From Terriglobia bacterium (GTDB taxonomy: Bacteria > Acidobacteriota > Terriglobia > Bryobacterales > Bryobacteraceae): 64,000 nt of DNA. The notes under the pieces are model-generated. The model did not search any database, was not told the DNA's origin, and saw only the letters and a program-made list of their open reading frames with translations. The DNA is taken from contig JAIQFI010000018.1 in assembly GCA_020073345.1 (NCBI GenBank), positions 36,770 through 100,769 on the forward strand. The letters run 5' to 3'. The stretch's first letter is position 1. The number at the start of each line of letters is the position of its first letter. Made by a program: the position numbers and the translations under genes. Positions 32,486 through 43,892 of the stretch are shown here, one piece after another.

Positions 32486-33037
32486 ATGAAAACATTGGTC
32501 GCTGAGCTATGTGTTGCCCTGTGCGTGACGGCGGGGATAGCAATGGGCGCCTCCTCGGTGCACGAATTCACCATGAAGACCCTGGACGGCAAGCAGGTGC
32601 CGCTGGCGAATTTCAAGGGTAAAGTGATGCTGGTGGTGAACGTCGCCAGCCAGTGCGGATACACCTATCAGTACGAAGGACTGCAGGCGCTGTACGTCAA
32701 GTATAAGGACCGTGGCCTGGTTCTGACCGGTTTCCCGGCCAATAACTTCGGCGGGCAGGAGCCCGGAAGCGATGCGGAGATCGGGGCGTTCTGCAAATCG
32801 AAATTCGGCGTGACCTTCCCGATGTTCTCGAAGATCTCGGTCAAAGGCGCCGATAAGGCTCCGCTCTACCAGTTCCTGACCGACGCCAAGGCGAATCCCA
32901 AGACCGGCGGCGAGATCCAGTGGAACTTCACCAAGTTTCTGGTGGACCGCAACGGCAAGGTGCTCCAGCGTTTCGAGCCGGAGGTGGAGCCGCAATCGAG
33001 GGAAATCGAAGCAGCCGTGGAAGCCGCGCTGAAGTAG
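32486..33037 (+). CDS. Exported glutathione peroxidase-like thiol peroxidase
   Basis: A 183-residue protein with a signal peptide (1-22). The peroxidatic site is NVASQCGYT with Cys57 in place of selenocysteine. FPANNFGGQEPGSD supplies the usual Gln, and WNFTKFLVDRNG the Trp/Asn. It should reduce hydrogen peroxide or lipid peroxides in the periplasm, probably with thioredoxin-like donors. Start at ATG 32486, next to the symmetric promoter element; no Shine-Dalgarno is seen. Confidence 0.93.
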   Translation: MKTLVAELCVALCVTAGIAMGASSVHEFTMKTLDGKQVPLANFKGKVMLVVNVASQCGYTYQYEGLQALYVKYKDRGLVLTGFPANNFGGQEPGSDAEIGAFCKSKFGVTFPMFSKISVKGADKAPLYQFLTDAKANPKTGGEIQWNFTKFLVDRNGKVLQRFEPEVEPQSREIEAAVEAALK

Positions 33038-33091
33038 CATCTGCACGCCGCGGGCCTGGTGGGCGTCAATTGGTATTGAGTCGGAGTGCGC

Positions 33092-34300
33092 ATGGCTGAA
33101 TGGACGCTCAAATACGCGGACGCGCGGGGAGAAATCCACCAGCAGGTGGCCGAAGCCGAATCCGAGCGTGAATTGCGCGATCGCTTCACCGAACAGGGCT
33201 TCCTGATTTATTCCATCCGGCCCCGCAGCGAGGGAGTCGCCCAGAGCCTGCGTCCCAGCGGCAAGAAAATCAACGTCGAAAAGTTCCTGATTTTCAACCA
33301 GCAGTTTGTCACTCTCATTAGGGCCGGCCTGCCGATTCTGAAAGGCCTGGAACTGCTGGCCGACCGGCTGACCGACCCGAAATTGTCGCGCTATATTCAG
33401 GGGGTCCGCCAGGAAGTGAAAAACGGCGCGTTGCTCTCCGAGGCTTTCGCGCGTCAAGGCGTATTCCCGCCGATTTACGTCACCAGCGTGTTGGCCGGCG
33501 AGCGCAGCGGCTCGCTGGCGGAGGTGCTCGACCGGTTCATTACGTATCAAAAACTGGCTCTGTCGGTTCGGCGCAAGCTGCTGGTGTCGCTGCTCTATCC
33601 GTGTGTATTGGTGGTGCTGGCCGGCTGCCTGATCGTGTTCCTGGTGACCTACGTGGTCCCCAACTTCGCCACTCTGTACAGCAGCATGCAGGCGACGCTT
33701 CCGGCGCCCACGCAGTTCCTGATCGCTCTGGGCACCACGGCGCGCAACTATGTACTGGTGGGCTTTGGAGCATTCATCGCGGCGCTCGTAGCTTTTCGGC
33801 TCTGGTCCAAGACTCCCAGCGGATCGGAGCACGTCGACCGGATTCTCATGCGTGTGCCACTGGTCGGCGAAGTGTGGCTCAAGTATCAGGTGGCCCAGTT
33901 TTCGAGGGTGCTGGGAACGCTGCTGATCGGCGGCATTCCGCTGCTGCAGGCTTTGGAAACGTCGGCGGATTCGCTGGGCACGCAGGTGCTCAGGAAGGTG
34001 CTCGAAAAGGCTGTGAAGACGGTCCGGGAAGGGCAGTCTCTTTCGCAATCCCTGCGGGCGGCCAAGATCTTTCCCTCGCTGGCGGTCGACATGATCGAGG
34101 TGGGCGAATCGACTGGCGCGCTGCCGGCGATGCTGTCGAGCGTGGCGGAGTTTTACGAGGATGATGTTTCGACCCGCGTGACGGCTATGCTCAGCCTGGT
34201 AGAGCCGGCCATCATGATCTGCATGGGGATTTTCGTGGCGTTTGTGCTGGTTTCCTTGTATCTGCCGATTTTCTCGCTGGCGGATTCCTTCCACGGGTAG
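33092..34300 (+). CDS. Type II secretion/type IV pilus inner-membrane platform protein GspF/PilC
   Basis: A 402-residue membrane protein, the usual GspF/PilC length. It holds two homologous GspF domains, FNQQFVTLIRAGLPILKGLELLADR (near 75) and FSRVLGTLLIGGIPLLQALETSA (near 275), each followed by a VREGQSLSQSL-type segment. It ends in three transmembrane helices (last IMICMGIFVAFVLVSLYLPIF). Start at ATG 33092; a GTG at 33086 is in frame. It opens the F-E-M-N-O-P-pseudopilin operon. Confidence 0.92.
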   Translation: MAEWTLKYADARGEIHQQVAEAESERELRDRFTEQGFLIYSIRPRSEGVAQSLRPSGKKINVEKFLIFNQQFVTLIRAGLPILKGLELLADRLTDPKLSRYIQGVRQEVKNGALLSEAFARQGVFPPIYVTSVLAGERSGSLAEVLDRFITYQKLALSVRRKLLVSLLYPCVLVVLAGCLIVFLVTYVVPNFATLYSSMQATLPAPTQFLIALGTTARNYVLVGFGAFIAALVAFRLWSKTPSGSEHVDRILMRVPLVGEVWLKYQVAQFSRVLGTLLIGGIPLLQALETSADSLGTQVLRKVLEKAVKTVREGQSLSQSLRAAKIFPSLAVDMIEVGESTGALPAMLSSVAEFYEDDVSTRVTAMLSLVEPAIMICMGIFVAFVLVSLYLPIFSLADSFHG

Positions 34301-34395
34301 AATCAGGTCCACGCCTTGATCCCGCAGCGCGTCATAATCTTTAGTAGTAGGAGTGGCTTGGGAGCAGTGTCCCCGAGCTAGCTTGCTGAATCTAA

Positions 34396-36021
<1,626 letters not shown>

Positions 36022-36035
36022 AGCCTCATTCTCCT

Positions 36036-36896
36036 ATGACCTTGTGGAAGCAACTCACGCATCTGGTGAAGGACCCCGCGCCGGAGCACGTCTTCGAACT
36101 GTCCGAGGCGGGCATCGCCTATGCGCGAAACGGAGAAACCGGTTTCCAGACATTCGAGCCCGGGGTGCTGGCGGTATCACCGGTAGCCGACAACCTTCTG
36201 CGGCCCGACGCGGTGGCGTCGGCGCTCGCGCGCATTGCGCCGCCCAATGGAGCCAAGCGGCGTCCCGCGGCCCTGATTCTGCCGGATTACGCCGCCCGGG
36301 TCAGCCTGCTCGATTTCGATTCTTTCCCCTCTTCGCCCGAGGAACAGCTCCCGCTGGTGCGGTTCCGCGTAAAGAAGACGATTCCTTTCGATATCGATTC
36401 AGCCGCTGTGAGCTACTGGGCCCAACCGGCCTCGAGTAAAGCTGGCGTGAAGAAGGTCGACGTAGTCGCGGTCACCGTGTCATACGAGATTCTAGCCCGC
36501 TACGAAGCCATTTTTCGGAGCGCGAACCTGTACCCCGGCGAGGTCACGACGTCGGGGCTGGCTGCGCTGAATCTGTATAGCGCGAGCGATGTGGCGGTGA
36601 TTGCCAAGCTGACCGGGCATGTCCTCACCGTGATGGCCGTGGCCGACGGGCGATTGAAACTGTTCCGGTGCCTGACGATCGAGGAGGGAAGCGACGAAGA
36701 GATCCTGGCGGTGCTGCATCCCACCTTCGCCTATATCGAAGACGAATTGGGCCGGAAGCCCGAAAAGCTGTTGCTGTGCGGATTCGCCAAGCCGCCGGAG
36801 GGATTGAATTTGGAAATGGAGCCCTTGCGCAGCCACCTTGGCGCACCCAACGCATATAACGCGGGACTGCTCGGGTATCTGGAGGCAGCGGGCTGA
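36036..36896 (+). CDS. PilM-like actin-fold assembly protein
   Basis: A 286-residue protein with the PilM/GspL cytoplasmic fold: FELSEAGIAYAR near the start, SLLDFDSFPSSPEEQLPLVRFRVKKTIPFDI (positions 90-120), and VKKVDVVAVTVSYEI. It lies 14 bases after gspE and 3 bases before the pilN-like gene. It should bind the N-terminal tail of the PilN-like protein in the inner-membrane alignment complex. Confidence 0.82.
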   Translation: MTLWKQLTHLVKDPAPEHVFELSEAGIAYARNGETGFQTFEPGVLAVSPVADNLLRPDAVASALARIAPPNGAKRRPAALILPDYAARVSLLDFDSFPSSPEEQLPLVRFRVKKTIPFDIDSAAVSYWAQPASSKAGVKKVDVVAVTVSYEILARYEAIFRSANLYPGEVTTSGLAALNLYSASDVAVIAKLTGHVLTVMAVADGRLKLFRCLTIEEGSDEEILAVLHPTFAYIEDELGRKPEKLLLCGFAKPPEGLNLEMEPLRSHLGAPNAYNAGLLGYLEAAG

Positions 36897-36899
36897 AAC

Positions 36900-37469
36900 A
36901 TGCGGGTCCAGATCAATCTCGCCAGCGAACCGTTTCGCCGCGACCGGCCCATGCTGGTCGCCTCGTCGGCCTGCGCCGTCGTACTGGTCGCGCTGCTGGG
37001 TGTACTGGTGTTTCTCATCATGAGCGATCGAGCCCGCCAGTCCGATACTCGCGCGGCTGTGGCCACGCTCAATTCAGAACTGCGCGCGATCTCCGAGGAG
37101 CAGGCCAAACTCGACGGCACGCTGCGCCAGCCCATGAACGCCGAAGTGCTGGAACGGAGCCTGCTGCTGAACGCGCTGATCTTGCGCAAATCAATTAGCT
37201 GGACCAAGCTGTTCGCCGATATCGAAAGCGTGAAGCCCGATAACGTGCGGCTGATTCAGGTGCGTCTCCCGCAGGTGAATGCCCGGAACGAAGTGACCCT
37301 CGATATGGAAGTGGGCGCGCAAAATCCCGTGCAGATGATCGAGTTCCTGAAGCGCCTGCAGGATTCTCCCTTGTTCGGACCGACGAGTACTCCCCGTACG
37401 TCGCCGCCCACGCAGAATGAGCCCTTGTGGCATTACCGGGTGATGGTGAGCTATGCCCAGAAACTCTAG
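36900..37469 (+). CDS. PilN-like inner-membrane assembly protein
   Basis: A 189-residue protein with a short cytoplasmic N-terminus RVQINLASEPFRRDRP that matches the INLAxxP PilM-binding motif of PilN. One transmembrane helix (about 20-40), a coiled coil and a periplasmic ferredoxin-like domain follow. Its last 17 bases overlap the pilO-like gene. Confidence 0.85.
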   Translation: MRVQINLASEPFRRDRPMLVASSACAVVLVALLGVLVFLIMSDRARQSDTRAAVATLNSELRAISEEQAKLDGTLRQPMNAEVLERSLLLNALILRKSISWTKLFADIESVKPDNVRLIQVRLPQVNARNEVTLDMEVGAQNPVQMIEFLKRLQDSPLFGPTSTPRTSPPTQNEPLWHYRVMVSYAQKL

Positions 37470-38106
37470 GAGCCAGGGGCCAGGGGCCAGGGGTCAGGCT
37501 CACGATCTGAAGCGCGATCTGACACGGAAAATTCGAATTGTTTTGGGCGCGCTGCTGGCTCTGAATTTGATCGCCGTGGGACTGGTACTGTTTCCCCCCG
37601 GTGGGTCGGCCGACGATCTGGAGCGCGAGCTCGCCACCCTCCAGTCGCAAATCGTGCAGAAGCGGGCGTTACTGGAACGCAGCCGGCTCAACGTCACCGC
37701 CATCGAAAAGGCGCGCGGGGAAGGCGACCATTTTCTGGACGACTACTTTCTGGCCCGCCGGAACGCGGACTCCGCCATACTGGCCGAGCTAACCGCCGCC
37801 GCCAGCAAGGCCCAAATCAAGGAGCGCGATAGCGCCCGGACCACTGAGTTCATCGAGGGTTCGGACTCCCTCAGCATGATGACCATCACGGCCAACTACG
37901 AAGGAACCTATCGTAATCTGCTCAACTTCATCGGCGAGCTGGACCGTTCCAATCAGTTGTTGATCATCGAATCGATGGCCGCCGCCCCGCAACAGGGCTC
38001 AAATATTCTGACCGTGAGCATGAAGATCGACGCCTTCATCCAGGATGAATCGCGCGAACCGGCTCCCAAAGCAGCTCAGGCCGCGCTCGGAGAAGAGGCG
38101 CGATGA
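37453..38106 (+). CDS. PilO-like inner-membrane assembly protein
   Basis: A 217-residue protein: a cytoplasmic tail, one transmembrane helix (about 26-47), coiled coil (DDLERELATLQSQIVQKRAL) and a periplasmic domain with YEGTYRNLLNFIGELDRSNQLLIIE, typical of PilO. The N-terminal SQGPGARGQAHDL is encoded by a short G-rich tandem repeat (AGGGGCC units at 37474-37497), possibly a slippage-made extension. It overlaps pilN-like and pilP-like genes at both ends. Confidence 0.83.
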   Translation: MPRNSRSQGPGARGQAHDLKRDLTRKIRIVLGALLALNLIAVGLVLFPPGGSADDLERELATLQSQIVQKRALLERSRLNVTAIEKARGEGDHFLDDYFLARRNADSAILAELTAAASKAQIKERDSARTTEFIEGSDSLSMMTITANYEGTYRNLLNFIGELDRSNQLLIIESMAAAPQQGSNILTVSMKIDAFIQDESREPAPKAAQAALGEEAR

Positions 38107-38825
38107 AGCTGGCTCCTTCAGGCATCGGCGCAGAGCCGAAAAAGCTCGTCATCCTGGGAGGTTTGCTGCTGTTGGCGGGTGGGGCTTACTACTGGACTAG
38201 CCGGCCCGACGTACCCGCCGGCGCAAACACATCTCCCGCGCCCGCGACGGTGAAGTCGCCATCGGTGCCGGCTGTATCCGCGCCCAAGACTACGGCATCC
38301 TCCTACGGGCCAAGAACTGCGGGCAGAGGCGGCCGCGTTGCATCTTCCGGCGACGACTTCCGGCCCACGTTGAAATTGCCCGAGGGCCTGGACCTGACGC
38401 GCGTCGATCCCACGCTAAAGACCGAACTAATGGCAAGAGTTCGCCAGGTCTCGGTTGAAGGCGGGGCACGCAGTCTGTTCGAGTTTTATACGCCTCCTCC
38501 GCCCCCGCCCGTGCCCAAACCAGCGCCCATCGTTCCCAAGCCGCCGACAGAGGCTGAGCTAAGAGCGGCGGACCTGAAGAAGGGCCCGCCCCCGCCTCCA
38601 CCCCCGCCGCCCATCCCGCTCAAGTTCTACGGTTATTCCGGAGCCTTGCGGTCCACCGTGCGGCGGGCCTTCTTCCTGGATGGCGAAGACATCGTCCAGG
38701 CAGGAGAAAACGAGACCATCCGGAACCGGTACAAGATCGTCCGTATCGGGGTAAACTCGGCAGTAGTGGAGGACACCGTCGCCAAGAATCAACAGACGCT
38801 GCCGCTGGCCGAGGAAGCTCCGTGA
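38103..38825 (+). CDS. PilP/GspC-like Pro-rich periplasmic linker protein
   Basis: A 240-residue protein with one N-terminal transmembrane helix (about 15-32). A disordered Pro/Ala-rich stretch contains two polyproline runs. The C-terminal beta domain (PLKFYGYSGAL then RRAFFLDGEDIVQAGENETI) resembles the PilP/GspC homology region that normally contacts the secretin. It overlaps the pilO-like gene by ATGA and the pseudopilin gene by GTGA. Confidence 0.75.
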   Translation: MKLAPSGIGAEPKKLVILGGLLLLAGGAYYWTSRPDVPAGANTSPAPATVKSPSVPAVSAPKTTASSYGPRTAGRGGRVASSGDDFRPTLKLPEGLDLTRVDPTLKTELMARVRQVSVEGGARSLFEFYTPPPPPPVPKPAPIVPKPPTEAELRAADLKKGPPPPPPPPPIPLKFYGYSGALRSTVRRAFFLDGEDIVQAGENETIRNRYKIVRIGVNSAVVEDTVAKNQQTLPLAEEAP

Positions 38826-40279
38826 GACGACGCTCAATAAGAAGCCGAGGCGAACCTCAGGGCCGCAAGTCGCAGCAAGGCTATGCCCTGCTGATGGTAT
38901 TCCTGATGGCCGCCATCATCGCGCTGATGCTCTATCAGCAGCTGCCTCGCGTGGCTTTCGAAAGCGAGCGGGAAAAAGAGCAGCTCCTGATCGACCGTGG
39001 CGAGCAATACACCCGCGCTATTCAGCTTTATTACCTCGCCAACAACAGGCGGTATCCCACTAGCATCGACGACCTTGAGAAGCAAGAAAAACGCTTCCTT
39101 CGGCGGCGCTACGTGGATCCCTATACGGGCAAAGACGAGTGGCGCATCATTCACACCAATGGCGGATTTCTGACCGATTCGCTGGTCCAGAAGCCTCCCA
39201 CTGCAGGGGATGGCCAGAGCCAGTCGGCCGGCAACACCACGGGGAACACGACGGGCAACACAGCCGCTAACACCACATCGCCCGACCAGCCGCCGCAGGT
39301 GAATGCCGCCGTGTTGCAACGCCCCAGTGATCGCCCGGTCACGCCGCCGGGATTTGGACAGACCATCGGAGTGCAAGACCCCTCAGGGCAAACGGTAAAC
39401 ACGCCCCTTCCACCCATCACACTTCAGCCGCAGCAGGCACAAGGAGCTCTTCCTCCAATCACGCTGCAACCCGGGACGACAAATCAGCCGGGAGGACTGC
39501 CGCCGATCACGCTGACGCCCGTTGGACCAGCCGCCGGTCAGCAGATCCCCGGTCAGAACCCTACGCAAATATTTGGCCCAAACGTGCCACAAATACCAGG
39601 CCAAATCCCGCCGCAGATACCGGGACAGACACCCGGCCAGCTTCGCACCACCACACCGGGCGGCCCCGGAGGACTGCCGGGCGGATTTCCAGCGGGCGTA
39701 CCGCCGGGATTCCGGATTGATACGAACGGGCAACTGGTGCCGAACGCACCTGTTACCACAGGCATCCCTGGGCAACCGCAAGGGATTCCCGGCCAGCCCT
39801 TCTCGCCGCAACCCGCAAATCAACCTGCGAATCAACTTGTAAATCAGCTTGTAAATCAACCCGGCGCAGGATCGCCCAACGGCGCGCTGAACGCCATCAA
39901 TCAGCTCTTGACCAATCCGCGCCAGACGACGACAACGGCCCAGCCGGTGATCAGCAACCAGATTGGGGCGATCGCCGGAATCGCCAGTACACACACAGGT
40001 CCCAGCATCAAGGTCTACAAAGACCAAACCCAGTACGAGCTGTGGGAGTTTGTGTTCAGCCCCACAGCCAGCACCGTGCCCGGTGGCGGAGCTGGCGTAC
40101 CAACCGGAGCACCAGGAGGAGTGCCGCCTCCTGGGGGTTTGAATCAGCCCGGCGGCGGCCAGCCCGGGGGATTCGGAGCAGGACCTGGAGGTTTGGGCGG
40201 CACACCCGGCGGATTCGGTGGAGGACCTGGCGGGCAGCCAGTGTTCGGAACAGCACCTGGCCCCGGACCCGGCCGCTAG
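38822..40279 (+). CDS. Pseudopilin-like protein with long Pro/Gln/Gly-rich tail
   Basis: About 485 residues from GTG 38822. After a basic leader comes QQG then YALLMVFLMAAIIALMLYQQ, a prepilin-type N-terminus. The usual Glu at mature position 5 is missing (Met or Leu there). Residues 60-110 (AIQLYYLANNRRYPTSIDDLEKQ ... YVDPYTGKDEW) look like the GspG core. The remaining 370 residues are low complexity: GNTTGN repeats, PQIPGQ-like repeats, an exact 12-base repeat array and a Gly-rich end. This is far longer than a normal pseudopilin of 130-180 residues. Confidence 0.75.
   Translation: MRRRSIRSRGEPQGRKSQQGYALLMVFLMAAIIALMLYQQLPRVAFESEREKEQLLIDRGEQYTRAIQLYYLANNRRYPTSIDDLEKQEKRFLRRRYVDPYTGKDEWRIIHTNGGFLTDSLVQKPPTAGDGQSQSAGNTTGNTTGNTAANTTSPDQPPQVNAAVLQRPSDRPVTPPGFGQTIGVQDPSGQTVNTPLPPITLQPQQAQGALPPITLQPGTTNQPGGLPPITLTPVGPAAGQQIPGQNPTQIFGPNVPQIPGQIPPQIPGQTPGQLRTTTPGGPGGLPGGFPAGVPPGFRIDTNGQLVPNAPVTTGIPGQPQGIPGQPFSPQPANQPANQLVNQLVNQPGAGSPNGALNAINQLLTNPRQTTTTAQPVISNQIGAIAGIASTHTGPSIKVYKDQTQYELWEFVFSPTASTVPGGGAGVPTGAPGGVPPPGGLNQPGGGQPGGFGAGPGGLGGTPGGFGGGPGGQPVFGTAPGPGPGR
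39809..39856 (+). repeat. Four tandem 12-base repeats inside the pseudopilin gene
   Basis: Units CAACCCGCAAAT, CAACCTGCGAAT, CAACTTGTAAAT and CAGCTTGTAAAT encode QPAN/QPAN/QLVN/QLVN. Being multiples of three, copy changes would keep the frame and alter tail length. Confidence 0.85.
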
Positions 40280-40424
40280 TCTCTATCAAAACGTCTCCGG
40301 TTCCAGGTTCCGCGCAAAGCATCCCATAAGCGGACAGTGCCTCGGATGGAATCACTCCTGCTTTCAATAAGATAGAATCGGTAGCTGAATTGCCACACTC
40401 CAGGTTCGCTAGAATCGAGGAGAC

Positions 40425-41783
<1,359 letters not shown>

Positions 41784-41810
41784 CGCGCCACGGTTTGTGA
41801 AAATCGGTTT

Positions 41811-43142
41811 GTGAAAATAGCCGACCAGCTCAAGCCCGTGCACGAGCAGCGCATGCGGCTGCTGGCTTTGGGCGCGGGGCTTCCCGCGGTCGTCGCCGCG
41901 CTGGTGCTTCTGTGGATCGCGGACTACACTCCCAAGGTCCAGTGGACGCTCACCGTCCTGATCCTGGGGATCTGGTGGGCCTGCGCCTCGGCCATCCGCG
42001 AGCGGGTGGCGTCTCCACTGCGGACCCTGGCGAACTTGCTCGAGGCCATGCGCGAAGGCGATTACTCGATTCGCGGCCGCGGTACCGGCGCGGAGGATGC
42101 GCTGGCCGACGTCATGCACCAGGTCAACGCCATGAGCGCGACGCTGCGGGCGCAGCGCCTGGGCGCGCTAGAAGCCACCACGCTGCTGCGCAAAGTGATG
42201 GAGGAAATCGACGTGGCCGTCTTCGCTTTCGACGGCGAACAACGGCTGCGCCTGGTGAATCGCGCCGGAGAGCGGCTCCTGAAGCAGCCCGCCGAGCGCA
42301 TCCTGACCTCCAGCGCCGAAAACCTGGGCTTGGCCGAGTTCCTGGAGGGCGAGCCGTCCCGCACCGTCCAACGCACGTTCCCGTTGGGAGCCGGCCGCTG
42401 GGCCATGACTCGTTCGATGTTCCGCGAGGGCGGCCTTCCGCACCAACTCCTGGTGGTCAGCGATCTGACACGCGCGCTGCGCGAAGAGGAACTGAAGGCC
42501 TGGCAGAGACTGGTCCGGGTGCTGGGACACGAACTCAACAATTCGCTGGCTCCAATCAAGTCCATCGCGGGGAGCCTGGAATCGTTGATCGCGCGCGAGC
42601 CCCTCCCCGACGATTGGCGCGACGACGCGCGCCGTGGTCTGTCGATTATCGCCGCGCGTAGCGAAGGCCTCAGCCGTTTTCTGGGGGCCTATGCGCTGCT
42701 GGCTAAATTACCTCCTCCTCGCCCCGCTCCAGTGGAAGTGGGAACCTGGATTCGCCAGTCGGCTACGCTCGAGCAGCGCCTGGCAGCCGAGGTTCGGCCG
42801 GGCCCGGAGATGACCATCCAGGGCGATCGCGACCAACTCGAGCAAGTGATCATCAATCTGTTACGAAACGCGGTGGACGCATCGCTTGAAACCGGTGGTG
42901 GAGTCGCGGTCTCGTGGAAACGGCACGGCACGCAGCTGGAAGTTTCGGTAGAGGACGAGGGTCCCGGTCTCTCCAACACCGCCAACCTGTTCGTACCGTT
43001 CTTCACCACTAAGCCGGGGGGCTCGGGGATCGGTTTGGTGCTCAGCCGCCAGATCGCCGAAGCCCATGGTGGGTCGCTCGACCTGCGCAATCGTGAAGAA
43101 GGCCGCGGGTGCGAGGCGCGCCTCGTGCTTCCCGCGTCGTAG
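41811..43142 (+). CDS. Membrane sensor histidine kinase, NtrY-like
   Basis: About 443 residues from GTG 41811. Two adjacent transmembrane helices (about 17-55) are followed by a HAMP-like segment (SPLRTLANLLEAMREGDYSI), a PAS-like domain (EIDVAVFAFDGEQRLRLVNRAG), HisKA with LGHELNNSLAPIKSI, and HATPase with IINLLRNAVDASLE, EDEGPGL and SGIGLVLSRQI. It has no large periplasmic domain, so the signal is probably internal or membrane-borne. Partner of the GAFTDA regulator directly upstream. Confidence 0.9.
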   Translation: MKIADQLKPVHEQRMRLLALGAGLPAVVAALVLLWIADYTPKVQWTLTVLILGIWWACASAIRERVASPLRTLANLLEAMREGDYSIRGRGTGAEDALADVMHQVNAMSATLRAQRLGALEATTLLRKVMEEIDVAVFAFDGEQRLRLVNRAGERLLKQPAERILTSSAENLGLAEFLEGEPSRTVQRTFPLGAGRWAMTRSMFREGGLPHQLLVVSDLTRALREEELKAWQRLVRVLGHELNNSLAPIKSIAGSLESLIAREPLPDDWRDDARRGLSIIAARSEGLSRFLGAYALLAKLPPPRPAPVEVGTWIRQSATLEQRLAAEVRPGPEMTIQGDRDQLEQVIINLLRNAVDASLETGGGVAVSWKRHGTQLEVSVEDEGPGLSNTANLFVPFFTTKPGGSGIGLVLSRQIAEAHGGSLDLRNREEGRGCEARLVLPAS

Positions 43143-43163
43143 TTGCCCGGCGATCGTGGATTT

Positions 43164-43185
43164 TACAGGTTTTTTACAACCTGTA
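43164..43185. repeat. Perfect 8-base inverted repeat upstream of the ECF sigma gene
   Basis: TACAGGTT-TTTTAC-AACCTGTA lies between the kinase stop and the sigma-factor start. It may be an operator, or a terminator-like hairpin for the kinase gene. A second small hairpin, GGAGC-CTT-GCTCC (43197-43209), lies close to the start codon. Confidence 0.5.
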
Positions 43186-43224
43186 CACGACTTACTGGAG
43201 CCTTGCTCCGTAGCATGGGGCTGT

Positions 43225-43887
43225 ATGAGCGCTTCAACTATTTCTATTCCAATCTTTTCCAATGCACCCCTCCCCGCTTCCCTCCCGGAGCCCGGCGAGT
43301 GGAAGAATCTTTCCGATGAAGACCTGATCGCACTCTATCGGGAGAATTGGGGTGCGGCGTGGGAAGATGCGGCCGCCGAGCTGTTCCTGCGGCACCAGGC
43401 GCGGGTTGCGCGCTGGTGTTACCGGTTCACGCGCGATCGTGAATCCGCCTCGGACTTGGCCCAGGAAATCCTCCTGCGGGCCTTCCGTAACCTGGACAGC
43501 TACCGCGGGGACTGCCGCTTTTCCACCTGGCTATACGTGATCGCCCGCAATCTGTGCATGACAGCGCTCCAAAAACGATCCAACGAGCCGGTATGGGTGG
43601 TCAAAACCAACGCCACGGATTTCCCCGACACGGCAGCCGTGGATGTGCACACGGCGGTCGAGACCGAACAAAGCCGCCGCAGGAGTTGGCGCTTCATTCT
43701 GGACACGTTAGACAAGACAGAGGCTCGCGTCATGTTGCTGCACTACGGGCAGGAGATGCCCCTCAACACCGTCAGCCGCATCCTGGGCCTGACCAACAAG
43801 AGCGGGGCCAAGGCGTACATCGTGAGCGCCCGCCGCAAGCTGACCGCGGCGATGTCGACCGCCGCGACGAGAAAATCAGTGGCGTAG
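43225..43887 (+). CDS. ECF-type RNA polymerase sigma factor
   Basis: About 220 residues from ATG 43225. Region 2 is clear (DLAQEILLRAFRNLDSYRG then CRFSTWLYVIARNLCM). Region 4 is weaker (LDTLDKTEARVMLLHYGQEM ... TVSRILGLTNKSGAKAYIVSARRKL) but fits a sigma-70 r4 helix-turn-helix. There is no anti-sigma gene beside it, so its control is unclear. The two convergent genes here end only five bases apart. Confidence 0.88.
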   Translation: MSASTISIPIFSNAPLPASLPEPGEWKNLSDEDLIALYRENWGAAWEDAAAELFLRHQARVARWCYRFTRDRESASDLAQEILLRAFRNLDSYRGDCRFSTWLYVIARNLCMTALQKRSNEPVWVVKTNATDFPDTAAVDVHTAVETEQSRRRSWRFILDTLDKTEARVMLLHYGQEMPLNTVSRILGLTNKSGAKAYIVSARRKLTAAMSTAATRKSVA

Positions 43888-43892
43888 CGGGC

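Noticed and set aside
32507..34312. 601-codon open frame on the minus strand
   Set aside because: It is the shadow of glutathione peroxidase and gspF; the translation is His/Arg/Gln-rich with no domain.
39809..39856. Tandem repeats considered as a CRISPR-like array
   Set aside because: Units are 12 bases without spacers and lie in a coding frame; no cas gene is present.
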